Below the pieces are notes generated by a model. The model was not told where the DNA came from, made no database searches, and saw nothing but the letters and a program-made list of their open reading frames with translations. Positions 38,224 to 46,441 of a stretch of 64,000 bases of DNA are shown here, piece after piece; the stretch's first letter is position 1, and every line of letters starts with the position of its first letter. The DNA comes from Paracoccaceae bacterium (GTDB taxonomy: Bacteria > Pseudomonadota > Alphaproteobacteria > Rhodobacterales > Rhodobacteraceae): NCBI GenBank assembly GCA_028875855.1, contig JAGWVA010000012.1, positions 1 to 64,000 on the forward strand, read 5' to 3'. A program made the position numbers and the translations under genes.

Positions 38224-38646
38224 ATGATCACGCTGAAGAAAGCCCGTTCCATCATCAAGGCGGCGCTTGCCAAGGGCGAAGAGCTTGGCCTGCAACCCCT
38301 GTCCGTCGCCGTGCTGGACGCAGGCGGCCACCTGATCGCCTTCGAGCGGTCGGATGGCGCAAGCGTCGGCCGGTTCGAGATTGCCCGCGGCAAAGCCTAT
38401 GGCTGCCTGATGTTGGGCATGGGGGGCAAGGCACTTCTGGGGCGCAGCCAGACGACGCCGGGCTTCACCAATGCCCTGAGCGGGGTCTATGACGGCAAGT
38501 TCGTCCCCGTCCCCGGCGGCGTGCTGGTGCGCGACAAGAAGGGCACGATCCTGGGCGCGGTGGGCGTGACCGGGGACACCTCGGACAACGACGCGGTCGC
38601 CGCCGTGGCGGGGATCGAGGCGACGGGCCTTACGGCCGAGCCCTGA
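38224..38646 (+). CDS. glcG: GlcG/HbpS family protein
   Basis: 140 aa. ITLKKARSIIKAALAKGEELGLQPLSVAVLDAGGHLIAFERSDGA is the DUF336 (GlcG/HbpS) signature, ending with GVTGDTSDNDAVAAVAGI. Some members bind haem; GlcG is encoded in glycolate operons without a defined role. It is 11 bp after malate synthase G, with AAAGGGGGAAAG as ribosome site, so the two are one operon ending at the hairpin at 38720. Confidence 0.88.
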   Translation: MITLKKARSIIKAALAKGEELGLQPLSVAVLDAGGHLIAFERSDGASVGRFEIARGKAYGCLMLGMGGKALLGRSQTTPGFTNALSGVYDGKFVPVPGGVLVRDKKGTILGAVGVTGDTSDNDAVAAVAGIEATGLTAEP

Positions 38647-38719
38647 TCGCGGCCAGCGGGGCCCTGACGCGCACAAATTTGCGACAGGGACGGTCTGCAC
38701 ATCGTTTGCGCATCGCTGA

Positions 38720-38744
38720 CCCCTCGACCAAGCCGGTCGGGGGG
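38720..38744 (+). terminator. Terminator of glcB-glcG
   Basis: 10-bp stem CCCCTCGACC/GGTCGGGGGG with one G-T pair, loop AAGCC, followed by CTTATTCTTG. It lies 73 nt after the glcG stop and 32 nt before the next gene. Confidence 0.65.
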
Positions 38745-38776
38745 CTTATTCTTGTCCGAAAGGGCAGGGAAAGACC

Positions 38777-39556
38777 ATGACACGACCCGTCGTCGGTATC
38801 ATCGGCAACATGTCGGTTCTCAACGAAACCTATCACGTCCATGCGGGCGGCGTGATGAACACCGAGGCCGTGTCCAAGGTGGCCGGCTGCATCCCGCTGA
38901 TCATTCCGCCCGATCCGCATTACGTCTCGGTTGCCGAACTGCTGGAGGTCTGCGACGGCTTTCTGCTGACTGGCGGGCGGCCGAATGTGCACCCGTCGGA
39001 ATACGGCGAGGAAGAGACCGCAGCCCATGGCGCCTTCGACCGCTGCCGCGATGCGATCACCCTGCCGCTGGTGCGCGCCTGCGTCGAGCGCGGGCAGCCG
39101 TTCTTCGGTGTCTGCCGCGGCTTTCAGGAGGTCAACGTGGCGATGGGCGGCTCGCTTTATCCCGAGATCCGCGACCTGCCGGGCCGCATGAACCACCGGA
39201 TGCCGCCCGACGGCACGCTGGAGGAGAAATTCGCCCTGCGCCACAAGGTGACCTTCACCCCCGGGGGCGTCTTTTCCCGCCTGCTCGGCGCGGACGAGGT
39301 GATGACGAACACGCTGCACGGGCAGGGCATCAAGGTGCCGGGCGCGCGGATCGTGATCGAGGGCTACGCGCCCGATGGCACGCCCGAGGCGATCCATGTC
39401 AAGGACGCGCCGGGCTTCACGCTGTCGGTCCAGTGGCACCCGGAATACCGCGCGAGCGAGGACCCGGTGTCGCGGCCGCTGTTCCGGGCCTTTGGCGATG
39501 CGGTGCGCGCCTGGGCCGAGGGGCGGGCGGTGACGCCGGCGCGAAAGACCGCCTGA
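38777..39556 (+). CDS. Class I glutamine amidotransferase-like hydrolase (peptidase C26, PuuD-like)
   Basis: 259 aa. Nucleophile C113 in FFGVCRGFQEVNVAMGGSLYPE; catalytic His and Glu in VQWHPEY near 222. The family includes gamma-glutamyl-GABA hydrolase of putrescine breakdown. LTGGRPNVHPSEYG matches the PuuD oxyanion region. The substrate is inferred from family only; no other putrescine genes are near. GAAAGGGCAGGGAAAG precedes the ATG. Confidence 0.85.
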   Translation: MTRPVVGIIGNMSVLNETYHVHAGGVMNTEAVSKVAGCIPLIIPPDPHYVSVAELLEVCDGFLLTGGRPNVHPSEYGEEETAAHGAFDRCRDAITLPLVRACVERGQPFFGVCRGFQEVNVAMGGSLYPEIRDLPGRMNHRMPPDGTLEEKFALRHKVTFTPGGVFSRLLGADEVMTNTLHGQGIKVPGARIVIEGYAPDGTPEAIHVKDAPGFTLSVQWHPEYRASEDPVSRPLFRAFGDAVRAWAEGRAVTPARKTA

Positions 39557-39630
39557 GGCGCCCGTCTTGCGCCCGCGCAATGCGGGCGGGGCGGATTTGC
39601 GCGAGCCTTCCGCAAACGACGGAGGGCGCC

Positions 39631-40203
39631 ATGAAAATCCTGATCGCATACGGCACGACCGAGGGGCAGACGCGCAAGATCGCGCGCTTTTGTGCCGACC
39701 GGCTGATCGAGGCCGGGCACAGCGTCGAGCTGATGCGCGCCGCCGATGCCGAGGGGCTGGATGTCGGGCGTTTCGATGGCGCGATCCTCGCGGGCTCTGT
39801 CCATATCGGCCAATACCAGGACGATCTGATCCGCTTTGCGCGCGGCGCGGCCGAAACGCTGCGGCTTCGGCCGACCCTGTTCCTGTCGGTCTCGCTGGCC
39901 GCCGCGGGCGACGAGCCCGACGACTGGAAGGGCCTGCAAGACTGCGTCGCGCGGTTTTGCGAGGCGACGGGATGGACCCCGGGGCGGGTCGAGCACATTG
40001 CGGGCGCCTTCCGGTTCAGCCAATACGACTTCTTCCGCACCTGGGCCATGCGCTGGATCGCGGCGCGCAAGGGCCAGCGGGTCGTGCCGGGCGAGGATCG
40101 GGAATACACCGACTGGGAGGCGCTGCGCCGCCTGATGAAGGACTGGGCGGAGAGTGCGGGACGGGGGCTGTCTGCCCCCGCCGTCACGGCCCGGGGGCCG
40201 TGA
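39631..40203 (+). CDS. Flavodoxin-domain protein, HemG-like protoporphyrinogen oxidase family
   Basis: 190 aa. MKILIAYGTTEGQTRKIARFCADRL is a flavodoxin FMN phosphate loop; VHIGQYQDDLIRFAR and FSQYDFFRTWAMRWIAARKG follow as in HemG-like menaquinone-dependent protoporphyrinogen dehydrogenases. Such an enzyme would serve haem/bacteriochlorophyll synthesis, though proof is lacking. GGAGGGCG precedes the ATG. The last 14 codons (GRGLSAPAVTARGP) lie inside intergenic repeat copy C, so the repeat has supplied the C-terminus and stop codon. Confidence 0.78.
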   Translation: MKILIAYGTTEGQTRKIARFCADRLIEAGHSVELMRAADAEGLDVGRFDGAILAGSVHIGQYQDDLIRFARGAAETLRLRPTLFLSVSLAAAGDEPDDWKGLQDCVARFCEATGWTPGRVEHIAGAFRFSQYDFFRTWAMRWIAARKGQRVVPGEDREYTDWEALRRLMKDWAESAGRGLSAPAVTARGP

Positions 40204-40233
40204 CGCCCCCGAGGATACTTGTGCCAAAGTGAA
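40162..40233 (+). repeat. Intergenic hairpin repeat, copy C, with extra internal hairpin
   Basis: Stem CGGGGGC/GCCCCCG (40162-40168 with 40174-40180), loop TGTCT, then a second 11-bp palindrome CGTCACGGCCC/GGGCCGTGACG inserted before the CCCCCGAGGATACTTGTGCCAAAGTGAA tail. Copies A and B lack the second hairpin. It overlaps the 3' end of the flavodoxin gene and separates it from convergent kynU. Confidence 0.75.
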
Positions 40234-40239
40234 AGCGGA

Positions 40240-41433
40240 TCAGGTCACGCGGGCGCGGGCCTTGAACTCGGGCCGGTCCCAGAGCGCCTTGTCCATGATC
40301 TCGGCCAGGATGCGCGCGGCGCCCTCGACCTCGTCGGGGCCGATGTAGAGCGGGGTGAAGCCGAAGCGCAGGATGTCGGGGGCGCGGAAGTCGCCGATCA
40401 CTCCGCGGGCGATGAGCGCCTGCATGATCGCGTAGCCCTCGGGGTGACGGAAGCTGACCTGGCTGCCGCGCAGTTCGGGATCGCGGGGCGAGGCGAGGGT
40501 AAGGGCGGGGCAGCTGGCCTCGACCCGCGCGATGAAAAGCTGGGTCAATTCGATCGACCGGGCGCGGACCTCTTCGATGGTGGTCATGTCCCAGACGTCC
40601 ATGGCCGCGTCGAGGGCCGCGAGTTGCAGGATCGGCGGGGTGCCGACGCGCATCCGCTCGATCCCGCGGCCGGGGCGGTAGTCGAGGTCGAAGGCAAAGG
40701 GGGCTTCGTGGCCGAGCCAGCCTGAAAGGGCGGGGCGGGCGGTTTCGGCATGACGGGGGGCAACGTAGATGAAGGCCGGGCCGCCGGGGCCGGAATTGAG
40801 GTATTTGTAGCTGCAACCCACCGCGAAATCCGCCCCCGCCTCGGCAAGGCGGACGGGAATGGCGCCGGCCGAATGCGCAAGATCCCAGACCGCGAGCGCG
40901 CCCATCGCATGGGCCTTTTCGGTCAGGCGCTTCATGTCGTGCTTGCGGCCGGTGCGGTAATCGACCTCGGTCAGCATGGTGACGGCAACGGTCTCGTCGA
41001 TCGCGTTCTCGACCTCTTCGGGGGCGACGGTGCGCAGCTCGTAGCCGTCGCCCAGCGTCCGCACCAGCCCGTCGGCGATGTAGAGGTCCGAAGGGAAGTT
41101 GCCGGTGTCCGACAGGATCACGCGGCGCGCGGGGTTCATCTCCAGCGCCGAGGCGATGGCCTGATAGACCTTGATCGACAGCGTATCGCCCATCACGACC
41201 GTGCCCGGCTCCGCCCCGATCAGCCGCGCCACGCGGTCGCCCACGCGGGCCGGCATCTCCATCCAGTGCGCGCGGTTCCACGCGGTGATGAGCATGTCGC
41301 CCCATTCCTGCGTGATCGTCCGCGCGACGCGGGCGGCGGCGGCCCTGGGCAGCGGCCCGAGCGAGTTGCCGTCGAGGTAGATCACCCCTTCGGGCAGGTG
41401 GAACATGGCCTTGGTGGCGGTGAAATCGGTCAT
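40240..41433 (-). CDS. kynU: Kynureninase
   Basis: 397 aa PLP enzyme cleaving kynurenine to anthranilate and alanine. ATG at 41433 (MTDFTATKAMFHLPEGVIYLDGNSLGPLP) with GGAGAG upstream; the extension to 41481 is rejected. PLP lysine in CSYKYLNSGPGGPAF; DLAHSAGAIP carries the PLP-binding Asp region. Its tryptophan-catabolic partners are not adjacent. Convergent with the flavodoxin gene, 63 bp downstream of the lldD stop on the same strand. Confidence 0.95.
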   Translation of the reverse strand: MTDFTATKAMFHLPEGVIYLDGNSLGPLPRAAAARVARTITQEWGDMLITAWNRAHWMEMPARVGDRVARLIGAEPGTVVMGDTLSIKVYQAIASALEMNPARRVILSDTGNFPSDLYIADGLVRTLGDGYELRTVAPEEVENAIDETVAVTMLTEVDYRTGRKHDMKRLTEKAHAMGALAVWDLAHSAGAIPVRLAEAGADFAVGCSYKYLNSGPGGPAFIYVAPRHAETARPALSGWLGHEAPFAFDLDYRPGRGIERMRVGTPPILQLAALDAAMDVWDMTTIEEVRARSIELTQLFIARVEASCPALTLASPRDPELRGSQVSFRHPEGYAIMQALIARGVIGDFRAPDILRFGFTPLYIGPDEVEGAARILAEIMDKALWDRPEFKARARVT

Positions 41434-41496
41434 CTTGCTCTCCTTCGCGGGTAGAAGCGCGCGCGAGGTCCGCCGTGTCAAGCGTCGGGTCCGCCG

Positions 41497-42663
41497 TCAG
41501 GGGGCCCAGTGCCCTTCGAAATCCTCGGGGATCAGCAGGTTCTCGCGCCGGAGCGCCGTCACGTCCTTTTCGCCGCAGAGCGCCATGGAGATGTCGAGTT
41601 CCTTGCGGATCACCTCGAGCGCGGTGCTGACGCCCTTTTCGCCCATCGCGCCAAGCCCGTAAACGAAGCTGCGCCCGATGTAGGTCGCATGCGCCCCGAG
41701 CGCCAGCGCCTTGAGCACGTCCTGACCCGAGCGGATGCCCGAATCCATGTGCACCTCGACCTGATCGCCGACCGCGCGGACGATCGACGGCAGCATCCGG
41801 ATCGCCGAGAGCGCGCCGTCAAGCTGCCGTCCGCCGTGGTTTGACACGACGATCGCATCGGCCCCGAAATCGGCGGCGCGTCTGGCATCTTCGGTGTCGA
41901 GGATGCCCTTGAGGATGATCTTGCCGCCCCACATCTCGCGGATGCGCTGGATCTTGGACCAGTCGAGCTGCGGGTCGAACTGTTCGCTGGTCCAGGACGA
42001 CAGCGACGAGGCATCGCCCACGCCCTTGGCATGGCCCACGATATTGCCGAAAAAGCGCCGCTTGGTCTGCAGCATCTCGATCCCCCAGCCCCATTTGGTG
42101 GCAAGGTTCAGCATGGTCGGGATGGTCAGCTTCGGCGGCGCGGACAGGCCGTTCTTGAGGTCCTTGTGCCGCTGGCCGAGGATCTGGAGGTCGAGCGTCA
42201 GCACCATGGCCGAACACTTCGCGGCCTTGGCGCGGTTGATGATGTTCTCGACGAAGTCCCAGTCCTTCATCACGTAAAGCTGGAACCAGAAGGGTTTCGT
42301 CGTATGGGCCGCGACATCCTCGATCGAGCAGATCGACATCGTGGACAGGGTGAAGGGCACGCCGAACTTCTCGGCGGCGCGGGCGGCGAGGATCTCGCCG
42401 TCGGCATGCTGCATCCCCGTCAGGCCCACGGGCGCAAGGGCGACCGGCATCGTCACGGGCTGCCCGATCATGGTCGAGGCCGTCGAGCGGCCGGACATGT
42501 CCACCGCAACCTTCTGGCGCAGCCTCAGCCGCTGGAAGTCGGTGGTGTTGTCGCGGAAGGTCTGTTCCGTGTAGCTCCCCGACTCCGCATAGTCGTAAAA
42601 CATCTTCGGCACGCGGCGGCGGTAGATCTTCTTCAGGTCGTCGATGCAGGTGATCACGGGCAT
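41497..42663 (-). CDS. lldD: FMN-dependent L-lactate dehydrogenase (LldD-type alpha-hydroxyacid dehydrogenase)
   Basis: 388 aa. ATG at 42663 (MPVITCIDDLKKIYRRRVPKMFYDYAESG); an earlier ATG at 42693 adds ten unconserved residues. TIM-barrel FMN enzyme: catalytic His276 in VSNHGGRQLDG, plus PVALAPVGLTGMQHADGE and FWFQLYVMKDWDF. It oxidises L-lactate to pyruvate with electrons to the respiratory chain. Upstream lie an ATTGGT/ACCAAT dyad and an FNR-type box, suggesting metabolite and oxygen control. Other 2-hydroxyacids remain possible substrates. Confidence 0.9.
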   Translation of the reverse strand: MPVITCIDDLKKIYRRRVPKMFYDYAESGSYTEQTFRDNTTDFQRLRLRQKVAVDMSGRSTASTMIGQPVTMPVALAPVGLTGMQHADGEILAARAAEKFGVPFTLSTMSICSIEDVAAHTTKPFWFQLYVMKDWDFVENIINRAKAAKCSAMVLTLDLQILGQRHKDLKNGLSAPPKLTIPTMLNLATKWGWGIEMLQTKRRFFGNIVGHAKGVGDASSLSSWTSEQFDPQLDWSKIQRIREMWGGKIILKGILDTEDARRAADFGADAIVVSNHGGRQLDGALSAIRMLPSIVRAVGDQVEVHMDSGIRSGQDVLKALALGAHATYIGRSFVYGLGAMGEKGVSTALEVIRKELDISMALCGEKDVTALRRENLLIPEDFEGHWAP

Positions 42664-42684
42664 GGCGGCGTTCCGATCTGGGCT

Positions 42685-42746
42685 ATTGGTCAAAGGCCAT
42701 TACCAATTGGCACGGGGGCGATCAACCGGGCTTTGATGCACGTCAA
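42685..42746 (-). promoter_or_regulatory. lldD upstream operators: ATTGGT dyad and FNR-type box
   Basis: ATTGGT (42685-42690) and ACCAAT (42702-42707) form a 6-bp perfect inverted repeat with 11-bp spacer, GntR/FCD-like. Further upstream TTGAT-GCAC-GTCAA (42733-42746) fits the FNR/FnrL consensus TTGAT-N4-ATCAA with one mismatch; it overlaps the stop codon of the TMEM175-like gene. Boxes found by eye. Confidence 0.4.
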
Positions 42747-43327
42747 TCCTCGCGCGTGGCGGCGGGCGCGGCGAAGCGTCTGTCGGGCACGATCCACATG
42801 AGCGCGACAGCGACCACCCCCGCCAGCGCGAGCCAGTTGCTGACAAAGGCCATGGGCAGGGCTGCGCCATAGACCACCACCGACACCCGGTCCTTCCACG
42901 AGGCGCCAAGCGCGCGGGCAAAGTCCGACTGCGCGCCGTGCTGGGCGATCAGCGCCCGTTCCAGCAGGTAATAGGCCAGCCCGCACAGCAGAAGGTCGCT
43001 GACGTAAACCGCGACCGGCACCGTGGCGAAGTCGTTTTCGCCCACGAAGGCGGTCGCGAAGGGCATGAGCGACAGCCAGAACAGGAAGTGCAGGTTGGCC
43101 CAGAGCACCCAGCCGCCGACATGGCGCACGGCGTGGAACATGTGGTGATGGTTCGCCCAGTAGATGCCGACATTGGCAAAGGACAGCACATAGGACAGGA
43201 ACACCGGGATGAGCGGGGTCAGCGCCGACAGGTCGTGCCCGTGCGGCACTTTCAGTTCCAGAACCATGATGGTGATGATGATGGCGATCACGCCATCGGA
43301 AAACGCCTCGATCCGGCCCTTGGTCAT
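42743..43327 (-). CDS. TMEM175 family potassium-channel-like protein
   Basis: 194 aa with about six hydrophobic segments. RIEAFSDGVIAIIITIMVLELKVP is the FSDGV signature of helix 1 in TMEM175 (DUF1211) proteins, which form tetrameric K+ channels in bacteria; NHHHMFHAV follows helix 2. Physiological role in bacteria is unclear. It lies 59 bp after trpA on the same strand and may be read from the trpA transcript. Confidence 0.88.
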   Translation of the reverse strand: MTKGRIEAFSDGVIAIIITIMVLELKVPHGHDLSALTPLIPVFLSYVLSFANVGIYWANHHHMFHAVRHVGGWVLWANLHFLFWLSLMPFATAFVGENDFATVPVAVYVSDLLLCGLAYYLLERALIAQHGAQSDFARALGASWKDRVSVVVYGAALPMAFVSNWLALAGVVAVALMWIVPDRRFAAPAATRED

Positions 43328-43386
43328 GCGCCTTGCCCCCCGTTCGGGGCAAGGCTAGACCGGCGCGTGTGGTCTGACAACGCCCC

Positions 43387-44178
43387 TCAGGCGCTGTGGG
43401 CGCCGTCGGCCAGTCCCTTGACGAAGGCTGCCACCTCGTCGGGGCTGCGGCCGGCGGCGATCTCTTTCACGATGGCCGACCCCACGACGCAGCCATCTGC
43501 GACCGAGGCGATGGCGCGGGCGCTTTCGGGCGTGGTGATGCCGAAGCCGACGATGACGGGCAGGTCGGTCGCGGCCTTGATCCGCGCAACCTCGGGGCCG
43601 ACGTCCGTCGCCTGCGCGGCGGCCGCGCCCGTGATCCCGGTGATCGAGACGTAATAGACGAAGCCCGAGGTGTTCTGCAGCACCTTGGGCAGGCGGCGCG
43701 CGTCGGTCGTGGGGGTCGCGAGGCGGATGAAGTTGATGCCCGCCGCCTGCGCCGGGATGCAGAGCTCGTCATCCTCTTCCGGCGGCAGGTCCACCACGAT
43801 CAGCCCATCGACCCCGGCGGCCTTGGCATCGGCAAGGAAGCGATCCACCCCGCGCGAGAAGATCGGGTTGTAATAGCCCATCATCACGATCGGCGTCGCG
43901 TCGTCGTGCTTGCGGAAGGCCGCGACCATGTCGAGCGTCTTTTGCAACGTCTGCCCGCCCGCCAGCGCGCGCTGCCCGGCAAGCTGGATCGTGGTCCCGT
44001 CGGCCATCGGATCGGTGAAGGGCATCCCCAGCTCGATCACGTCCACACCGGCGGCCGGCAGCTTCGCCATGATCGCGGCCGAGGTCGCAAGATCGGGATC
44101 GCCCGCCATCATGTAGGCCACGAAAGCCTTGCGGCCCTCGGATTTCAGCGCAGCGAATTTCCGTTCGATCCGGGTCAT
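43387..44178 (-). CDS. trpA: Tryptophan synthase alpha subunit
   Basis: 263 aa TIM barrel cleaving indole-3-glycerol phosphate to indole and glyceraldehyde 3-phosphate. Catalytic E49 and D60 fall exactly at the canonical numbers in [15 protein letters not shown]; phosphate loops GFGITTPE and GSAIVKEI are present. ATG at 44178. trpB is not adjacent, so trpA stands apart from its partner here. No trp leader peptide is apparent upstream. Confidence 0.96.
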   Translation of the reverse strand: MTRIERKFAALKSEGRKAFVAYMMAGDPDLATSAAIMAKLPAAGVDVIELGMPFTDPMADGTTIQLAGQRALAGGQTLQKTLDMVAAFRKHDDATPIVMMGYYNPIFSRGVDRFLADAKAAGVDGLIVVDLPPEEDDELCIPAQAAGINFIRLATPTTDARRLPKVLQNTSGFVYYVSITGITGAAAAQATDVGPEVARIKAATDLPVIVGFGITTPESARAIASVADGCVVGSAIVKEIAAGRSPDEVAAFVKGLADGAHSA

Positions 44179-44317
44179 GGGCAGTCCTTTTGGGGCGGTC
44201 CTTTGGGGCACGCCCCGATGTGCCGGAAAGGGATCGGGAAATCAAGGCGGCGCGTCATGAAGCACGCGACGCCGGACCGCGCCCGATGGCGGCGCAAGAC
44301 CGGCCGGTTGCGGGAGA

Positions 44318-44339
44318 GCGGCGGCAGGTTCGCCGCCGC
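44318..44339 (-). terminator. Hairpin after the 69-aa membrane-protein gene
   Basis: 8-bp perfect stem GCGGCGGC/GCCGCCGC, loop of 6 nt, beginning 14 nt past the stop of the minus-strand gene at 44354. No T-tract. It would separate that transcript from trpA. Confidence 0.5.
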
Positions 44340-44353
44340 CGTTCCGTCGCGCG

Positions 44354-44563
44354 TTACATCGTGAAGGCCCAGAAGAAGCCCACCGGGATCGTGAAGGCGC
44401 AGAAGATGCAGAAAAGTTGCGCGGCATGCGCCCAACGCGTCAGCGGTTCCTGGCCGGAGATCTCGCCATAGGCTTCCGTCGCCACCGCGATGGCAAGGCT
44501 GGGCGACATGCGCTCGATCTCGATCTTGCGGCGCAGCGCCGCCACGGGGTCCATGGGGTCCAT
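44354..44563 (-). CDS. Uncharacterised 69-aa single-pass membrane protein, divergent from bchE
   Basis: 69 aa, ATG at 44563 with GGAGA 10 nt upstream. The N-terminal 45 residues are soluble and amphipathic (DPMDPVAALRRKIEIERMSPSLAIAVATEAYGEISGQ begins this part), and the C-terminal 25 form one hydrophobic helix ending FFWAFTM. I do not recognise the family. The gene lies divergent from bchE, and the minus strand has a PpsR-type box whose 3' half is a perfect TTGACA (-35) at 44725-44720, the same design as the bchF and aerR promoters. I infer a photosynthesis-associated membrane protein; the long GC-rich 5' region holds two hairpins (44620-44637, 44645-44667). Confidence 0.6.
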   Translation of the reverse strand: MDPMDPVAALRRKIEIERMSPSLAIAVATEAYGEISGQEPLTRWAHAAQLFCIFCAFTIPVGFFWAFTM

Positions 44564-44711
44564 TCTCGATCTGTCTCCGTTCCCTGATACGAACTCTGCC
44601 AGAGGTGGTTCGGATTGCCGGCGGGTCAAGTCCCGCCGCCGCGCCCGGGAACCGGTCCCGTTCCCGGCGGTCGGACCATCGGCCATCCACGGCGCGGCAT
44701 CCTTGCCCAGT

Positions 44712-44762
44712 TTGATCTCTGTCAATTTAAGAAGACAAAAGTAACGTCATTATTAATTTACA
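44712..44762. promoter_or_regulatory. bchE regulatory region: FNR-type box and tandem PpsR/CrtJ boxes
   Basis: TTGAT-CTCT-GTCAA (44712-44725; one mismatch to the FNR consensus), TGT-N12-ACA (44720-44737; exact PpsR/CrtJ motif) and CGT-N12-ACA (44745-44762; one mismatch), the two PpsR boxes 25 bp apart centre to centre. If CATTAT (44748-44753) is the bchE -10, transcription starts near 44760 and the FNR box is centred at -41.5, the class II activator position. On the minus strand box 1 ends in TTGACA, a -35 for the divergent small gene. bchE control by FnrL and PpsR/CrtJ is established in Rhodobacter. Confidence 0.7.
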
Positions 44763-44776
44763 TCAGGGAGGTGCCG

Positions 44777-46441
44777 ATGCGGATCTTGTTCATCCATCCG
44801 AATTACCACTCCGGCGGGGCGGAGATCGCAGGGAACTGGCCGCCCGCCTGGGTTGCCTATCTTTCGGGGGCGCTGAAGGCGGCGGGCTTCGACGACATCC
44901 ATTTCCTTGACGCGATGACCAACCACCTGGACGAGCCGGCGATGCGCGCGAAGCTGGCCGAGATCCGGCCCGACGTGGTGGGCGTGACCGCCATCACGCC
45001 CTCGATCTACGTGGCCGAGGCGATCCTGAAGACCGCGGAGGAGGTCGTGCCCGACGCGCTTCGCTTGCTCGGGGGCGTGCATGCCACCTTCATGTACAAG
45101 CAGGTGCTGACCGAGGCGCCATGGGTCGATGTGATCGTGCGCGGCGAGGGCGAAGAGATCGTCGTGGCCCTCATGCGCGCGCTGGTCGAGGGGCGCTGGC
45201 CCGAGAGCCGCGCGCAGATCAAGGGTCTTGCCTGGCGCGAAGGCGACGCGATCGTGGCCAGCCCCGCTGCCCCCACGGTGAAGGATTTCGATGCCGTCGT
45301 CCCCGACTGGTCGATCCTCGAATGGGCGAAATACATCTATGTGCCGCTCGGCGTGCGCGTCGCCATCCCCAACATGGCCCGCGGCTGCCCCTTCACCTGT
45401 TCCTTTTGCAGCCAGTGGAAATTCTGGCGCGACTACCGCATCCGCGACCCGAAGAAGGTGGTGGACGAGATCGAGGCACTGGTGCGCGACCATCAGGTGG
45501 GCTTCTTCATCCTTGCCGACGAGGAACCCACGATCAACCGCAAGGCCTTCGTCGCCTTCTGCGAGGAACTGATCGCTCGCGGCCTGCCCGACAAGGTGAA
45601 ATGGGGCATCAACACCCGGGTGACCGACATCATGCGCGACAAGGACCTGCTGCCGCTTTACCGCAAGGCGGGCCTTGTGCACGTGAGCCTTGGCACCGAG
45701 GCCGCGGCGCAGCTGAAGCTCGACCTGTTCAACAAGGAGACCACCGTCGCCCAGAACAAGGAGGCGATCCGCCTGCTGCGGCAGGCCGACATCTTCACCG
45801 AGGCGCAGTTCATCGTGGGGCTCGACAACGAGACGCCCGAGACGCTGGAAGAAACCTACCGCATGGCCTGGGACTGGCAGCCCGACCTTGCCAACTGGTC
45901 GATGTATACGCCTTGGCCCTATACGCCGCTCTATGACGAGTTGAAGGACAAGGTAGAGGTCTTCGACTTCTCGCGTTACAACTTCGTCACGCCGATCATG
46001 AAGCCCGCCGCGATGGAGCGGGGCGAGCTTCTGGACCGCGTGATGGCGAATTATCGCCGCTTCTACATGAAGAAGGCGTTGTTCCATTATCCGTGGCGCG
46101 GAACCGGCTTCCGGCGGCGGTATCTGCTGGGCTGCCTCAAGGCCTTCCTCAAGGCCGGGGTGCAGCGCACCTTCTACGATCTGGGCAAGGTGGGCTACTG
46201 GGGGCCGCAGACGAAGGACCGGCTGGCCTTCGACTTCGCCGCTGTCGATGCGCCCGTGGCTGCCGATCCGCGCGACTGGGAAGCGGCGGCGGAACGCGCG
46301 GCGCGCAAGCGCGAACGGCAGGCGGCGCTCAGGGCGCAGGGCAAGGCGCGCGGTGCGGCCCGGCTCGCCATGGCGGATGCGCCTGCCGCCGGCGGTGCCC
46401 GGCAGATGGCCGAAGGGGCGGCGCCGCCGCGGCTGCGCTGA
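44777..46441 (+). CDS. bchE: Anaerobic Mg-protoporphyrin IX monomethyl ester cyclase BchE
   Basis: 554 aa. ATG at 44777 with AGGGAGG upstream. The N-terminal B12-binding domain ([23 protein letters not shown] to about residue 140) precedes a radical-SAM domain with C204, C208 and C211 (CPFTCSFC). It forms the isocyclic ring of bacteriochlorophyll with water-derived oxygen, cobalamin and SAM. The C-terminal 60 residues are Ala/Arg-rich. It shares its stop base with bchJ. The window also encodes the O2-dependent isozyme AcsF, so the cyclase step is covered under both conditions. Confidence 0.96.
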   Translation: MRILFIHPNYHSGGAEIAGNWPPAWVAYLSGALKAAGFDDIHFLDAMTNHLDEPAMRAKLAEIRPDVVGVTAITPSIYVAEAILKTAEEVVPDALRLLGGVHATFMYKQVLTEAPWVDVIVRGEGEEIVVALMRALVEGRWPESRAQIKGLAWREGDAIVASPAAPTVKDFDAVVPDWSILEWAKYIYVPLGVRVAIPNMARGCPFTCSFCSQWKFWRDYRIRDPKKVVDEIEALVRDHQVGFFILADEEPTINRKAFVAFCEELIARGLPDKVKWGINTRVTDIMRDKDLLPLYRKAGLVHVSLGTEAAAQLKLDLFNKETTVAQNKEAIRLLRQADIFTEAQFIVGLDNETPETLEETYRMAWDWQPDLANWSMYTPWPYTPLYDELKDKVEVFDFSRYNFVTPIMKPAAMERGELLDRVMANYRRFYMKKALFHYPWRGTGFRRRYLLGCLKAFLKAGVQRTFYDLGKVGYWGPQTKDRLAFDFAAVDAPVAADPRDWEAAAERAARKRERQAALRAQGKARGAARLAMADAPAAGGARQMAEGAAPPRLR

